From assembly GCA_031002005.1 (NCBI GenBank), contig CM061920.1, positions 112,024,095 through 112,088,094 of the forward strand: DNA of 64,000 bases, written 5' to 3'. The position numbers and the translations under genes were made by a program. The notes beneath the pieces are model-generated. The model saw only the letters and a list, made by a program, of their open reading frames with translations. It searched no databases and had not been told where the DNA came from. The DNA comes from Vandiemenella viatica. Lineage: Eukaryota > Arthropoda > Insecta > Orthoptera > Morabidae. Position 1 is the first letter of the stretch. Each line of letters starts with the position of its first letter. Positions 1 to 11,108 of the stretch are shown in pieces.

Positions 1-75
1 GCGGTTATTTATTTCGTATAGTAGAAGAAATACAAAAACAGTAACTACACTAACTTGCAATAAATATAACTATTA

Positions 76-1093
76 CTACAGACTGATGTCTAACGATTGC
101 AGCCATTCAATTGCTTCTGTTGTTGCTTCGTGAATCTGATTCATTGAACCACTGAATTTTCTGAGAGGGTATTCCATGTCGATGTGGTGAATGGTTTGCT
201 CATAGTTACCGCAGTCACAAGAAGGATTCTCTGTCATTCCCCACTTGTACTAGACAACCAGTAGTTGCATCTACCGTGGCCTGTTCTCACTCGGTTCAGT
301 GCCGTACAGGTTTCCTAGGAAGGTTGAATCCAGGAGGTTGTCGTGTAGGGTCTTGGATTAGCGCCTGTTTGTCGGGGTTGGAATTTGTCCACTCAGCGCA
401 CCATGCTTCGCCTATTTTGAAATTATTTTGGACCAACTCTTGACCAAACTTGCATGTTGAATATCTAGCTTTGTGTGTGCAGTCGTGATGAATTGGAAGT
501 TGTGGATAACTTAAGCATTTCTGCCATTCATTTTTTAATGCCTCTTGTCTTCGGAGACTTGGTGGAGCGATGTTAGAGAGTACAGGCAGCCAGTCTGTAG
601 GTGTAGATTTAACAGTTCCAGATATTGTTCTCATTGTGTCATTTAGTTGAACGACTATCTTTTTTGTGTGACTGCTGTTTAGCCATACTGGACTGCAGTA
701 TTCGGCAGTTGAATATACCAGAGCAAGAGCTGATGTTCTGAGAACTGCGGCATGTGCTCCCCAACCCGTTCCTGAAAGTTTGTGAAGGATGTTATTTCGA
801 GTTTTTACTTTTGCCGCTGTTTCATGGATATGCTCCTTATACGTCAATGAGCGGTCAAGAACCACACATAGATATTTTGGATGGGGATTGTATTTAAGTA
901 ATTGTTCTCTGAATTTTATTTCAGGTCTATAGTGGGCTTTTCTATTATTAAGGTGGAATGAGCTGACCTCTGTCTTATTTATATTCAGTTTCAGGCGCCA
1001 AGTGTTGAAGTACTCATTCAGTTTCTGAAGATCAATTGCGAGAATTTCTTGAGATGTTTTGATTCGGTTATGTGAGCGTAAGCCCAAATTCAT
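76..1093 (-). pseudogene. 5'-truncated jockey-like LINE, RT C-terminal part (copy 1)
   Basis: Remnant of a non-LTR retrotransposon ORF2 (RNA-directed DNA polymerase, jockey-like). The visible part is the region after the catalytic palm: LNEYFNTWRLKLNINKTE, then KYLCVVLDRSLTYKEHI, KLSGTGWGA, LVYSTAEYCSPVW and LNDTMRTISG. It ends with the cysteine/histidine tail CDCGNYEQTIHHI at about 230-160. The fingers and palm, including the catalytic YADD-type box, are absent, as expected for a 5'-truncated insertion. Three lesions are visible: a one-base loss near 308 that shifts the frame relative to copies 2 and 3; a frame break before the CDCG tail, shared by all copies; and a TAG in place of TCG at about 253-255, unique to this copy. 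It has no activity of its own. The family assignment rests on motif order that I recognise, not on a search. Confidence 0.85.
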
Positions 1094-1119
1094 ATTTGGC
1101 TTGATGGTCTTTTTTGATA

Positions 1120-2130
1120 AAACGTATTCGGCACCATGTCCCCGGCCTCCCTGACGACGTCAGTACGTCGTGAGCTGCTACTGAAGAAGAGACGGAATGG
1201 AGAATGACGTAACTAGTTGCGTGTGGTCCGCACGCTGTAGCTAGACGCAAACAGCAGTGGAAAAGTGTTTCTCCGGGCTATAAGCATGTGGGAGTTAACG
1301 TCACAACAGCCGTGTGTGTAGGAGTCGACGCGTTCGCGGTAAATTAGTAGTGCTGAGCACACATTCGAAAAGTGTACATAAAGATGCCAACCTAACGGTA
1401 GAAAATATCCGTCAATGTATGTATTACGGTATTATCTTACAGACCTCCCTGTGGTCTGCATATCGGAGATGAAAATTAGAAAAAAAGTACTGTTATGATT
1501 GCTTGACATAATTAGTTAATTTCTTAAAAGATCCTACCAGCCTATAGAGTTGCTGCAACATTCAAATTGAAGTCTATGGAACTCTGAAATCAGGACGGCC
1601 ATTCTAAGGTATGACCGAAGATCAAGGGGCCTCTTCGGAGAAACGTACGGCGGCATTAGGCAAGTTTAGGAAGAGAACAGAAGGAGTGAGATAAGAAAAT
1701 GAAAGGGTTTGTTTTTATTTTATTAGTTTATTTATTTATTTATTTGGTATTCGGCTACTTAAGACATACAGCCTGCTCAAGTGTAATTATTAATCTCTTC
1801 CAGCATCAGTATCTCCAGTACCACTAAGTATAGACACCACAGAGCGAACACGACATTAACACACAAAACACATGCCCTCAGCCGGACTCGTGAACGGACA
1901 AACCAGCTGCAAGGAGGCAATACGTCCGTTTATAAGCTGCCTTCATGAAACTTATTCTTTATTTGACACTGAAACTCTTTGACAGAAAGTTATAGATTTT
2001 TTTATTTTACTTAGCTTCATTCTGTTTAATTTGACGTTAATTCCAATCGTTACAGCAATTTTAATCAAGCATTAAGAAATTAGATTCGCTTAAGCTAGTT
2101 TCATTCAACGTTTCGGAACAAAATTATAAG
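1120..2130. other. No recognised gene (segment A; also 11134-12143 and 21192-22199)
   Basis: Between the LINE remnant and the RTE-like element. The first 260 bases are GC-richer and contain a near-palindrome around a repeated ACGT core. They stay open on the minus strand in front of the LINE frame, and in copy 3 an extra base fuses the two frames. No known domain can be seen. The rest is AT-rich, with a short (TTTA)n run near 1725-1745. Confidence 0.5.
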
Positions 2131-2713
2131 TGACTAGCCTCGTACCCGCGACTTCGTACGCGTGGATTAAGAATTTTTTTGCCAGAATTAAATATAAAAA
2201 GTTGTTGGTAACGAAGGATTGGTCCCAAACAATATCGAGTCGGCATAATATGACAGGAAAGCTATCACTATATCATTCTACCGTCGAACCTGCCTCTTGA
2301 AGAGAATCAATTTCCAACATATTTCTGCCACTATTCGATAAGATTTCAAAATTTCGTGACTACAACTGTTAATCATACTGGAAAAAATATCCTGTGCCCT
2401 TCATACAGCTTTCCTTATAAATTCCACCACAACGATATAGCCATATAGTCGTCAAAATGTAACAAAAAGACAGAGACTTACTTCCGTATTTATATTAGTA
2501 TTACTGTGGTTCACACTCACACACTGACTGCGAACAACACCTGAGGGATCATTATAACGTAAAAAAAGTGTACACCTACAAAATTGCAAGACTACCTACG
2601 ATTTGCCTCGCATTGCACCCCTAACTTTATAATATCTACAGTTTAACATTCAATCCAAATAACCTACGGCCCAGGCCTGACTCTTACGATGAAAAACAAT
2701 TTTTAAAAATATT

Positions 2714-2785
2714 GGCCTGCATGGAGATTGAACCGGAGACCACGACGTTCGTAAGCAAGCTCTTTAGCACACGGAAACACGGTCT
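2714..2785 (-). mobile_element. tRNA-like SINE head inside the RTE-like element (also ~12728-12800, ~22785-22860)
   Basis: Read on the minus strand, a degenerate A-box-like stretch (GTGTGCTAAAGAGCTTGC) is followed about 30 bases later by GGTTCAAATCTCC, which matches a pol III B box. It does not fold as a complete tRNA. It is best read as a tRNA-derived SINE fragment. Copy 1 lacks one T in the B-box area that copies 2 and 3 have. Confidence 0.45.
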
Positions 2786-2962
2786 GGAGACGTCCACATC
2801 CAACGTGTCTATCTATCGCCGTATTTCGAAGTTATGAGACAAAATTTGTTATTTATACAGATAATTTTTCAATCAAATATGGACAGTATTTTTCTCCTCG
2901 TTTCAAAGGATAAGTGTGCAAAGTTTCATCGAGATCGGATGAAAACTGTGGATTTGTATGAA

Positions 2963-2999
2963 GAACAAACAAACAAACAAACAAACAAACAAACAAACA
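2963..2999 (+). repeat. (AAAC)n microsatellite tail (also ~12979-13014, ~23037-23071)
   Basis: About nine AAAC units directly after the retroelement 3' end. Short tandem tails of this kind are typical of RTE-clade LINEs and the SINEs they mobilise. Confidence 0.9.
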
Positions 3000-3298
3000 T
3001 ACATTCATCTTTATATACAAAGATTATGACCTTCCAGTCGTGGGGCAGATAGGCGCCTTGTTTAGTTTGGTGCTACAGGAATGGTAACATTAAAGAACCA
3101 ATATGCAGAACAGTCATTTAAGTGATTTTCTCCTGCGAATATCTGAAATTGTAGCCGAGTTAAAACATGGAACTAACGAGTGCAATTAATGGCATTTCAT
3201 TAGGAGGCAAATCTAAGAAAGTAGAATTTTTCCAGTTTAACACACCTTTTTGTTTTGTTTTGTTCTTGTTATAATAAGTTAACAAAATACAGATATTA

Positions 3299-4729
3299 CA
3301 CAGACGGAAAAAAAAAATCCCAACACCAAGAAAAAATTATTGTAGAGTAATGAAATTTGGACAATGCATTTGTCAAGTTAACATGTTTAATTGATTAAAT
3401 TTTCAAGATCACAGGTTAATTTTAAGCTCAAGAAAATGCATTTCAAATGTGAAATACTGTTAAATTAATAGCCGGTGTAACCTCCAGAATTTTGAATGCA
3501 AGCCTGCAAACGTGAATGCATTGTGTCATACAGGTTTCGAATGTCACTTTGTGGTATGGAGTTCCATGCTTGTTGTACTTGTGCTGTCAATACTGGGACG
3601 GTCAGTGCTGGCTGTGGATGATGCTGGAGTTGTCGTCCAATGATATCCCATACGTGTTCAATTGGAGACAGATCTGGTGATCTCGCAGGCCAAGGTAACA
3701 TGTCGACACTCTGTAGAGCACGTTGCGAGACAACAGCGGTATGAGGGCGAGCGTTATCCTGTTGAAAAAACTCCCCCTTGAATGCTGTTCATGAATGGCA
3801 GCACTACAGGTTTGAATTACCAGACTGACGTACAAATTTGCAGTCAGTGTGTTTGGTATAACCACAAGAGTGCTCCTGCTGTCATAGGAAATTGCTCCCC
3901 AGACCATGACTCCAGGTGTAGGTCCAGTGTGTCTAGGCCGCAGACAGTTTGGTTGCAGGCGTTCCCCTGGCTCCTTCTGACCAACACTCGGCCATCACTG
4001 GCACCAAGGCAGAACCTGCTTTCATCAGAAAACACAACAGATCTCCACTCCGTCCTCCAATGAGCTCTGGCTTGACACCACTGGAGTCGCAAACGGCGAT
4101 GGCTTGTAGTCAGTGGAATGCACGCTACAGGGCGCCTGGCTCGGAGCTGTCCTTGAAGTAACCGATTTCTAACAGTTCGTTGTGTCACTGTGGTACCAAC
4201 TGCAGCTCGAATTTCTGCCGCAGACGCAGTACGATGCGCCACAGCTGTACGCCGAATACGGCGGTCTTCCCTCTCAGTAGTGCCACGTGGCCTCCCGGAA
4301 CCCGGTCTTCTTGAGGCAGTACCATCCCTTGACCACTGCACCCAACAATCATGCACAGTGGATACATTCCGGCCAAGTCTTTCTGCAATATCGCGAAAAG
4401 AAAATCCACCTTCTCGTAGCCCTATTACACGACCTCGTTCAAACTCGGTGAGCTGTTGATAATGGCTTCTTCGTCTTCTTAAAGGCATTCTTGGCTAACA
4501 TCAACTCACTATGTCAAATCTCAGCGGTAAATAACGTTCACAAACTTTACAGCGCGTATTTAAAGCAAACCTGATTTGCAAGCTCTGAGTAGCGCTACTA
4601 GCGCCACACTTATGCGCGAAGCGCGAAATTTGAATCGATGTCATCTTTCAGATGTATAAACACGCCTACCAAATTTCGTTTATCTAACACAAGTCTTTCT
4701 TGGTGTTGGGATTTTTTTTTCCGTCTGTG
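3299..4729 (-). mobile_element. Tc1-like transposon, copy 1 (1431 bp, TA target duplication)
   Basis: Complete element with inverted ends beginning CACAGACGG, an A-run, then TCCCAACACCAAGAAA, about 35 bp. The right end is the reverse complement. TA dinucleotides flank it at 3297-3298 and 4730-4731, the Tc1/mariner target duplication. Subterminal similarity continues to a shared GAAATTTGG. The transposase frame inside is broken in this copy. Confidence 0.93.
3465..4488 (-). pseudogene. Tc1-like transposase, frameshifted (copy 1)
   Basis: Cut-and-paste transposase of the IS630-Tc1-mariner superfamily. The N-terminus (MPLRRRRSHYQQL) and both helix-turn-helix regions around the GRPR linker are open from 4488 to about 3972. 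The catalytic FSDESRF is visible. The frame is then broken by three one-base indels relative to copy 2: a lost C near 3971, an extra T near 3811 and an extra A near 3770. The C-terminus (LPWPARSPDLSPIEHVWD ... SGGYTGY) lies in another frame. This copy keeps RRPGSGRP where copies 2 and 3 have RIPGSGRP. It cannot make a full transposase but keeps both ends and could be moved by an intact relative. Confidence 0.92.
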
Positions 4730-4731
4730 TA

Positions 4732-5700
4732 TTACGGTAACAAATGAATCTGTTCAAAGTTACCTCATGTATAATAGATTTTCTTTAAATCAAGATTACA
4801 GCCACAGCTGCAATTTTCCCATAGCATGTTGATAAGTTATGAAACTCCAAAAGAGGCAGTGCAGTATTGCATGTTCAGCCACGAGTCTGCGCGATAATCC
4901 TGGACGCAGGGGAGTATTGTGTTCGTACTTCGTGTGCTCTTGCACTCCGGTGTTACCTGGGTTATGCGCTGCAGTGATACTGGTCCAACGCACGCGTTCC
5001 ACAGAGGTTTTCATCGACAGACATTCAATTGTTCCGGCTGACCAGACCGTGGGTGGAGCCGTTCGGTACGCGGTACGAATACCGGATTAAAAATCAATCG
5101 TCTCAGTACGTGACCTGCCTCGTCACCAGCAGCGTCCACTGTGTTTGTTTACACTCTCGATTTTTTATTTTTATTTTTTATTATGGACCTGGCAAGAGAC
5201 GACACAGAGCTGATAAACTGGAACACCACATCATAACGGCGTGATTCGAAATCTGATCGCTAAAAACTCCCAAACTGATAGATTTCTGGCAACTCTGCGA
5301 TATTTTTCTTTCGTCTAACTATTTATCAATTTTCTTGTAGCTTCCTTTTCGTTACGTGCATGCATGAACTAAGATGAAATTTCAAATATTTCTATCAGCA
5401 GCATATTACGTCTAAAAGCGTTAAAACACAGTGGCGATATAATTTTCCACTCCGATTTGATAACAAGGTTGGATCTGATAATTTTAAAGTGTGGAATGAA
5501 CTATGCGAACGTAGAAGCATTCAATTAACGATTTTAGGAATATGAGTAAACTTTCTAACCTGTAAATGAAATTTCTGATGATTATCAATTTTAATCGGAA
5601 TGTCGTAAGCATTCTATGTAATCATCCACTTTGGCTGATTTACCTACGATTTTAAATGCAAAAAAAAAAAAAACAGAAAAGTCACACTATAAATTTGTTT
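4732..5700. other. No recognised gene (segment A; also 14746-15725, 24805-25785)
   Basis: 4830-5160 is GC-richer with several CpGs, and both strands have short open frames conserved between copies only because the copies are recent. No domain is recognised. A promoter or LTR-derived piece is possible but not shown. 5160-5700 is AT-rich. Near 5660 the copies differ: a run of A in copy 1, and different ACCC-containing insertions in copies 2 and 3. Confidence 0.4.
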
Positions 5701-5704
5701 TAAG

Positions 5705-6145
5705 AAGGGCGGTGGGGGAGAGCGGCAGCACATTTTTGAGAGAAATGTAACCATTATTTTTAACTTATTTTAAAGCACATGTGCCCACAGTGCCTTCGAG
5801 ATCGAATAAAAACTGGAGGCTTGTATGTCACAACAAAAACTTTAAAACTTTTTAAATTTTAAGTTCCAATTTGTAGGTCAGCAACTGTTCGATCGGAATC
5901 GGTCCAACGCCGTTTGACAGGAAATGTTATGGGCTCTCAGAACATCGCTATCCACTTTGGCCGATTAAGAAATATTTGCAAAAGACTGCATGGTGTCAAA
6001 TGTAAATTTTGTTTAAGTAGATTGATGGGAGAGAGTGTTGGGTTTTGTAAACCTGATGTAGACAATATTTTCCTCTTTGTTTTAAAGTATACTTGTGCAA
6101 GGTTCTATCAAAAACTGTAGCTTTGTATAAAGAACATTTGCAAAA
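5705..6145 (+). repeat. Degenerate 3'UTR-like tandem array, first part (copies also 15730-16170, 25790-26226)
   Basis: Two or three diverged units built of a G-rich stretch, GTTTTGTAAAC, a TTTTAAAGTATAC block, GTGCAAGGTTCTATC and a TTTGTATAAAGAACA block. Similar units continue after copy 3. In copies 1 and 2 the array stops abruptly at TTTGCAAAA, where segment B begins. Confidence 0.75.
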
Positions 6146-7605
6146 GCGAACATAGAACCACCCTATGTTAAAGAGCACAGCTGAGTGAGGCGTGTGCTTT
6201 TGGTGCTTCTGGACGAAGGGGTCGCAGATGAATATCTATGTTTCTTCTACGCGCCTTTACGCGACACAGTCTGTTTCATCCTTTGCATAAAGTGCCAAGG
6301 TATGAACCAGTACCGGTGTACATTACGGTACAGTCAACGTGCCAGATAGCGGAAATATTAATAAAGAAACATCTGGCATAAAAAATAAAATAAAGAAACG
6401 TAAAATAGCTTGTGACAACTGTTCTACTTAATTTTCAGTATAATTTAAATCGTTTGCGATTCAGTTATATGTGTCAGCACTTTAATCAAAGATATTAACT
6501 TTATCTGTATTTTTTATCTAATTGCTGAAATATGTCTAATTTGGATGAACGACATCATTTCTGCTCCTTTGTACAGTTCAGAACAGGTTCTTTCAGTATG
6601 TAAAAAATTATTTCATCACAACCTGTTGCTTTATGTGAATAATTATTCAAATTTTTATTTTATTTTTACACGTAAAAAAGATGTCCAAATTTCCGAATAA
6701 ACGTTTCTAGTCGGTACAGTGGTGATAGTGCGAACTCGCCTTCCCTCCTAAGCGCATTCGGCTGGCCAGCTGCGTCAGTCTCATCAGGGACTGAACCGCG
6801 CAAAATTCTCATCTCCGCACAGCCAGAGCAGATTGAAAACATCGACAAGTACGCCATCGACCCGGGATTATGACGAACGGAAATAGCTTGCTGCAGGATA
6901 GCGAATTTTCTGTGTGCTCCAGACCAAAAAAAACGAGTCGCTATTGACTCTCTGCAATCGATACATCCGCAAACTAACTTCCGTTTCTCCGCGACAAAAT
7001 TATGAATAAAAAAATTCGCAGCGTGGTTTCTGTCCTAGCTATATATATAAATGTAACTCAAAATTCCTCCACAGTATAGGGCCTATTGTTATTACAACTG
7101 ATCTCAAGAGGAATGTTTTGGTGAATGTTAAAAACATATGAAGGGCCAAGGAGAATGCATTTAGTCAATGAAAATTCAAAACTAATGTTCTGGAACTTTT
7201 ATATAGTTTGATACCATCTCTTTCAACCACGTGAATCACCAGTGGGAAGTATGATTACAGTTTTCTGTAATGAAGAAGTGTAACAAGGGAAACAATGACC
7301 TTAGTCACATTACGGTGAGGGGAAACCATTTGTTATTAATTGTGTAAACTAACATTTAATAACAGATTATGATTATATTAATACATACAGAAACTTACTT
7401 TAGCAATATTAATCATGACTTGTTCTACGGCACCGATGACGATCTAATCGAAACGCGAAGCCAAAAAAAAAAAATTTTATTTTAGCTGCACTAGTTGGAT
7501 AAAGTATAACATAACTACCAGAAACCTATTATTGGTAAAGTACCTAAGGAAAAAGGTATAAACATCAAATTTTTAATTTGTTTTAATTGCGATGGTGCAC
7601 ATACG
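6146..7605. other. Segment B left part, no recognised gene (also 16171-17660)
   Basis: AT-rich with a GC-richer patch at 6690-6900. Short frames only, none with a known domain. Copy 2 has a 10-base insertion near 16980 relative to copy 1, plus many one-base indels. Confidence 0.4.
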
Positions 7606-7970
7606 ATTTTATGGCTCACTCTGTGAAAAGCCTTTGAAAGATCTAGTACTGCATTATCAGTTTTGCCTTTGTTGTCCATTTCATCCGAATATCTTGTATA
7701 TAGCCCACTAACTGAGATTAATATGAATGTCCTTGCCTAAAGCCATGTCGTCGACTTGAAAACCACTTACGTTCCTCTAAATTAATGGAGAAATTGATGA
7801 GCAACTGAATCAGAAGTGTCTGTGAGAACGTAAATAGTCTTCAAGTCGACAACAGGGTTTAGGCTAATCTCAGTTAGTGGGCTATATGCAAGATATGTCG
7901 GATGAAATGGACAAGTGAGGCCAAACGGATAATGTCTTTCAAAGGTTTTTGACAGAGTGAGCCATAAAAT
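7606..7970. repeat. Inverted LINE fragment pair (also 17661-18026)
   Basis: 7606-7777 is the reverse complement of the sequence repeated directly at 7825-7970, with about 47 bases between. Both arms hold the LINE stretch containing CTCAGTTAGTGGGCTATAT and AGAGTGAGCCATAAAAT. The right arm lacks about 15 bases present in the left. This arrangement is typical of LINE insertion with 5' inversion (twin priming), here with an overlapping duplicated part. Confidence 0.85.
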
Positions 7971-8330
7971 GGTACTAAATAAGCAAAAACTACTGGAGTG
8001 AATGAAATAGTAATGTTCTGCATAGAAGAATTCTTATGGTAGGAAATGTCGTATCAAAAGAAGTGTACTTGAAAATTGGAGTGCCAAAGGGTAGTGTACT
8101 GAAACCATTTCTATTCTTTATTCTAAGAAGGATTGTGTCGGTGGATTACTATCAGAAGTTAGGTTGTTGGCAGACGACATAGTGTTATATAATGATCAAT
8201 ACGAGAGCAGACTGTGATCAGGACAGGATATCTACCTGGGTACGTCAACGTAGTATGAAGAGTCAACTTATTAGGTACACAGATAAAAAACTAAAGGTTC
8301 ATCATAATTATAAGGTGGGGAATGGACATT
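7825..8330 (+). pseudogene. LINE reverse transcriptase fragment (copy 1)
   Basis: Palm part of a jockey/CR1-type reverse transcriptase. After the AFDRVSHK-like region comes a GVPKGSVL block (about 8081-8104), then LLSEVRLLADDIVLY with the catalytic ADD near 8172-8180, and a KSQLIRYTDKKL block near 8265-8296. A missing T near 8128 and further indels break the frame in this copy. It belongs to the same family as the fragments at 46680-47760, 53990-54440 and 58200-62990. Both ends are truncated. It is inactive. Confidence 0.8.
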
Positions 8331-10014
8331 TTTCGCGAAATTCTTGTCTGCATAAGCGCCTTTATTTATGAACACGGATGTAATTAGTGTAGAATTCAAT
8401 CATTTCCTTCTTTGGGCGCTATGATAACGGATGCCAGTGATAAGCATAGTGAAAAATCTAAAAAAATTAAGTAATAAACTAATTTTGGGTCACCAAATTT
8501 CTTCAGGTCACTAAAAGGCAGAAAGTCACATTATTTACTTGATGTCAGTGATAAAATTTATTTTAGTGAGAATTTCCATATATCGAAGTTATGTTAAATG
8601 TGTATACGAAGACTTGAATCGTACAACCATGTTCCATATGACTCCTAACGGAACAAATTTAATAAAGTTCATAATTTCTTATTGGGTACCTCACTAAAAA
8701 ATAGTACAGAATTTGAGACTAATATTTTTTAAAAAAAACACAATTTTTCTAACCCAATAGGACAATTTATGATTATATGTCATCATTGTTTAATTTTTAT
8801 ACAGTGCAGGTCACTGGGTTTGAGGAATTATGCTTAAAGAACAAGGACGTCGATCATTTTTAATGTTTAAATAGCTTGATTTAATATTTTTTATGACATC
8901 TACCGTAATATAAAATTGTAGTTTAAATTTCTTGTAATCTAATTAAGCCAGCTTTTGAAAGGAAAACCTGTTTTTAGTCTCCTGAAACATTTCGTTGAAC
9001 GAACTAAAATAGATCTTCTCCCTGAACGTTCGTATATAATGATGCCTGATGCCTATCTGATAACAGATATTTACAACAAAAAATCAGTGAAAGTAATAAC
9101 AAAACAGTTTTAAGATCGAATGTATTTAGGCGGCGGAATGTTTAGCTATATTAAAAAGAGGAGAAATTGAATAGTAAGAGAAAAAGAAAAGAAAATTTGG
9201 TGAAAAATTTCAGACCAATGAAAAAGCAGAAATGAGTGGAAGAAAAAGAGTAATATAGAATTATGTATAAAAACTTTCGGATGCTAACACAAAAAGAAGA
9301 ATTTCTTTTTATGGAAACCTGGCGGCAATCAATCAAGAATGAATGAAAAAAATATTCCAAAACTTAATTCATTAATTTTAATTATTACAGTCATAAATCA
9401 AAACACCAAATGAATCTTAAGAAGAAAAAAAATACCGAACAAGGTGGTATGTTGGAGAAGGTACATGAGAAAGTACAGATACAGAGAGAAATGTTTGGGC
9501 AGAAGAAGTAAGGAAAAAAAAATAAAACAATTGAAGGATGAAGAATTATTAGAAGCAAAGGAATGGAGAGAATTCATCCATAGCGATGATCGAAAAGAAG
9601 AAGAATATTTCAATACATTTCGAATAATAGTTCTTTCACAAAATTTAAGACAGCACTGAACAGAGCAAAGCCCACGCCATTCCCCTCAACAAATAACCAA
9701 CTGTTACATAGGACGTCGCATATTAATGATTGACATGTTACTTCTCCCGACATGTTACAATACTAAAAATCAAGTATATAAGATGGAAATCATACGGAAA
9801 TGTACTTCTAACCCGCAGCAAAAAATTAGACCGTCAGGCTCATACCAAAACTTACTGAACGTAAATTACTGTTGTTTTACAGTAACAAGAAGGAAGCGAA
9901 TACAATAATTTTCAGCACCATACACGGGCAGAACAAACAAGTCTTTGAGTTATCTTTCGGGTTGCCAAATGCTTGCTGCCAACGATGGAGAAATCACTAT
10001 TAGCTGCATTTGAT
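8331..10014. other. Segment B right part, no recognised gene (also 18386-20071)
   Basis: AT-rich. 9150-9660 is purine-rich and gives spurious open frames on both strands. Copy 2 has one extra GATGCCT unit near 19105 and several one-base differences. No domain, RNA gene or repeat ends could be recognised. Confidence 0.4.
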
Positions 10015-10089
10015 GCGGTTATTTATTTCGTATGGTAGAAGAAATACAAAAGCAGTAACTACACTAACTTACAATAAATATATCTATTA

Positions 10090-11108
10090 CTACAGACTGA
10101 TGTCTAACGATTGCAGCCATTCAATTGCTTCTGTTGTTGCTTCGTGAATCTGATTCATTGAACCACTGAATTTTCTGAGAGGGTATTCCATGTCGATGTG
10201 GTGAATGGTTTGCTCATAGTTACCGCAGTCACAAGAAGGATTCTCTGTCATTCCCCACTTGTACGAGACAACCAGTAGTTGCATCTACCGTGGCCTGTTC
10301 TCACTCGGTTCAGTGCCGTACAGGTTTTCCTAGGAAGGTTGAATCCAGGAGGTTGTCGTGTAGGGTCTTGAATTAGCGCCTGTTTGTCGGGGTTGGAATT
10401 TGTCCACTCAGCGCACCATGCTTCGCCTATTTTGAAATTATTTTGGACCAACTCTTGACCAAACTTGCATGTTGAATATCTAGCTTTGTGTGTGTAGTCG
10501 TGATGAATTGGAAGTTGTGGATAACTTAAGCATTTCTGCCATTCATTTTTTAATGCCTCTTGTCTTCGGAGACTTGGTGGAGCGATGTTAGAGAGTACAG
10601 GCAGCCAGTCTGTAGGTGTAGATTTAACAGTTCCAGATATTGTTCTCATTGTGTCATTTAGTTGAACGACTATCTTTTTTGTGTGACTGCTGTTTAGCCA
10701 TACTGGACTGCAGTATTCGGCAGTTGAATATACCAGAGCAAGAGCTGATGTTCTGAGAACTGCGGCATGTGCTCCCCAACCCGTTCCTGAAAGTTTGTGA
10801 AGGATGTTATTTCGAGTTTTTACTTTTGCCGCTGTTTCATGGATATGCTCCTTATACGTCAATGAGCGGTCAAGAACCACACATAGATATTTTGGATGGG
10901 GATTGTATTTAAGTAATTGTTCTCTGAATTTTATTTCAGGTCTATAGTGGGCTTTTCTATTATTAAGGTGGAATGAGCTGACCTCTGTCTTATTTATATT
11001 CAGTTTCAGGCGCCAAGTGTTGAAGTACTCATTCAGTTTCTGAAGATCAATTGCGAGAATTTCTTGAGATGTTTTGATTCGGTTATGTGAGCGTAAGCCC
11101 AAATTCAT
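10090..11108 (-). pseudogene. 5'-truncated jockey-like LINE, RT C-terminal part (copy 2)
   Basis: Same insertion as at 76-1093. The main frame (11108 down to 10248) is open for 286 codons and covers the WRLKLNINKTE, KYLCVVLDRSLTYKEH, SGTGWGA and AEYCSPVW blocks. The cysteine/histidine tail CDCGNYEQTIHHI lies in the next frame (10284-10090), so one frameshift separates them near 10265-10285. That break occurs in all three copies and so predates the amplification. The catalytic palm is missing. Confidence 0.87.

Larger units (their letters stand above)
2131..3030 (+). mobile_element. RTE-like non-LTR retroelement 3' end with (AAAC)n tail (copy 1)
   Basis: It starts with CCCGCGACTTCGTACGCGTG at 2145-2164, a motif common at the edges of insect RTE/CR1-type elements. 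It ends with a GTGTGCAAAGTTTCATCGAG block (2917-2936), a (AAAC)n tail at 2963-2999 and a short ATATACAAAGATT tail. No reading frame survives. The last 150 bases resemble the units of the array at 5705-6145 and 26227-26880, so both probably come from the same kind of 3'UTR. The RTE-type label is inferred from the short-repeat tail and end motif. Confidence 0.55.
1..10014. repeat. Tandem 10-kb unit, copy 1 (A1 + B1)
   Basis: First of 2.6 direct copies of a roughly 10.04-kb unit. Base 1 aligns with 10015 and 20072. A1 (1-6145) matches A2 and A3, and B1 (6146-10014) matches B2. Copies differ mainly by one-base indels and a few substitutions. Copy 1 carries several differences not shared by copies 2 and 3, such as the third base of the codon after the transposase's first helix-turn-helix region and a premature TAG in the LINE C-terminus. 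It is therefore the most distant of the three. The array probably extends left of the window. Confidence 0.95.

Noticed and set aside
2963..2999. Regular AAAC repeats as a CRISPR-like array
   Set aside because: Simple 4-base microsatellite without spacers, at a retroelement 3' end in a eukaryotic context.
9151..9659. Open frames on both strands in the purine-rich stretch (also 19275-19668)
   Set aside because: Biased composition lowers stop frequency; no domain, and the frames differ between copies because of indels.
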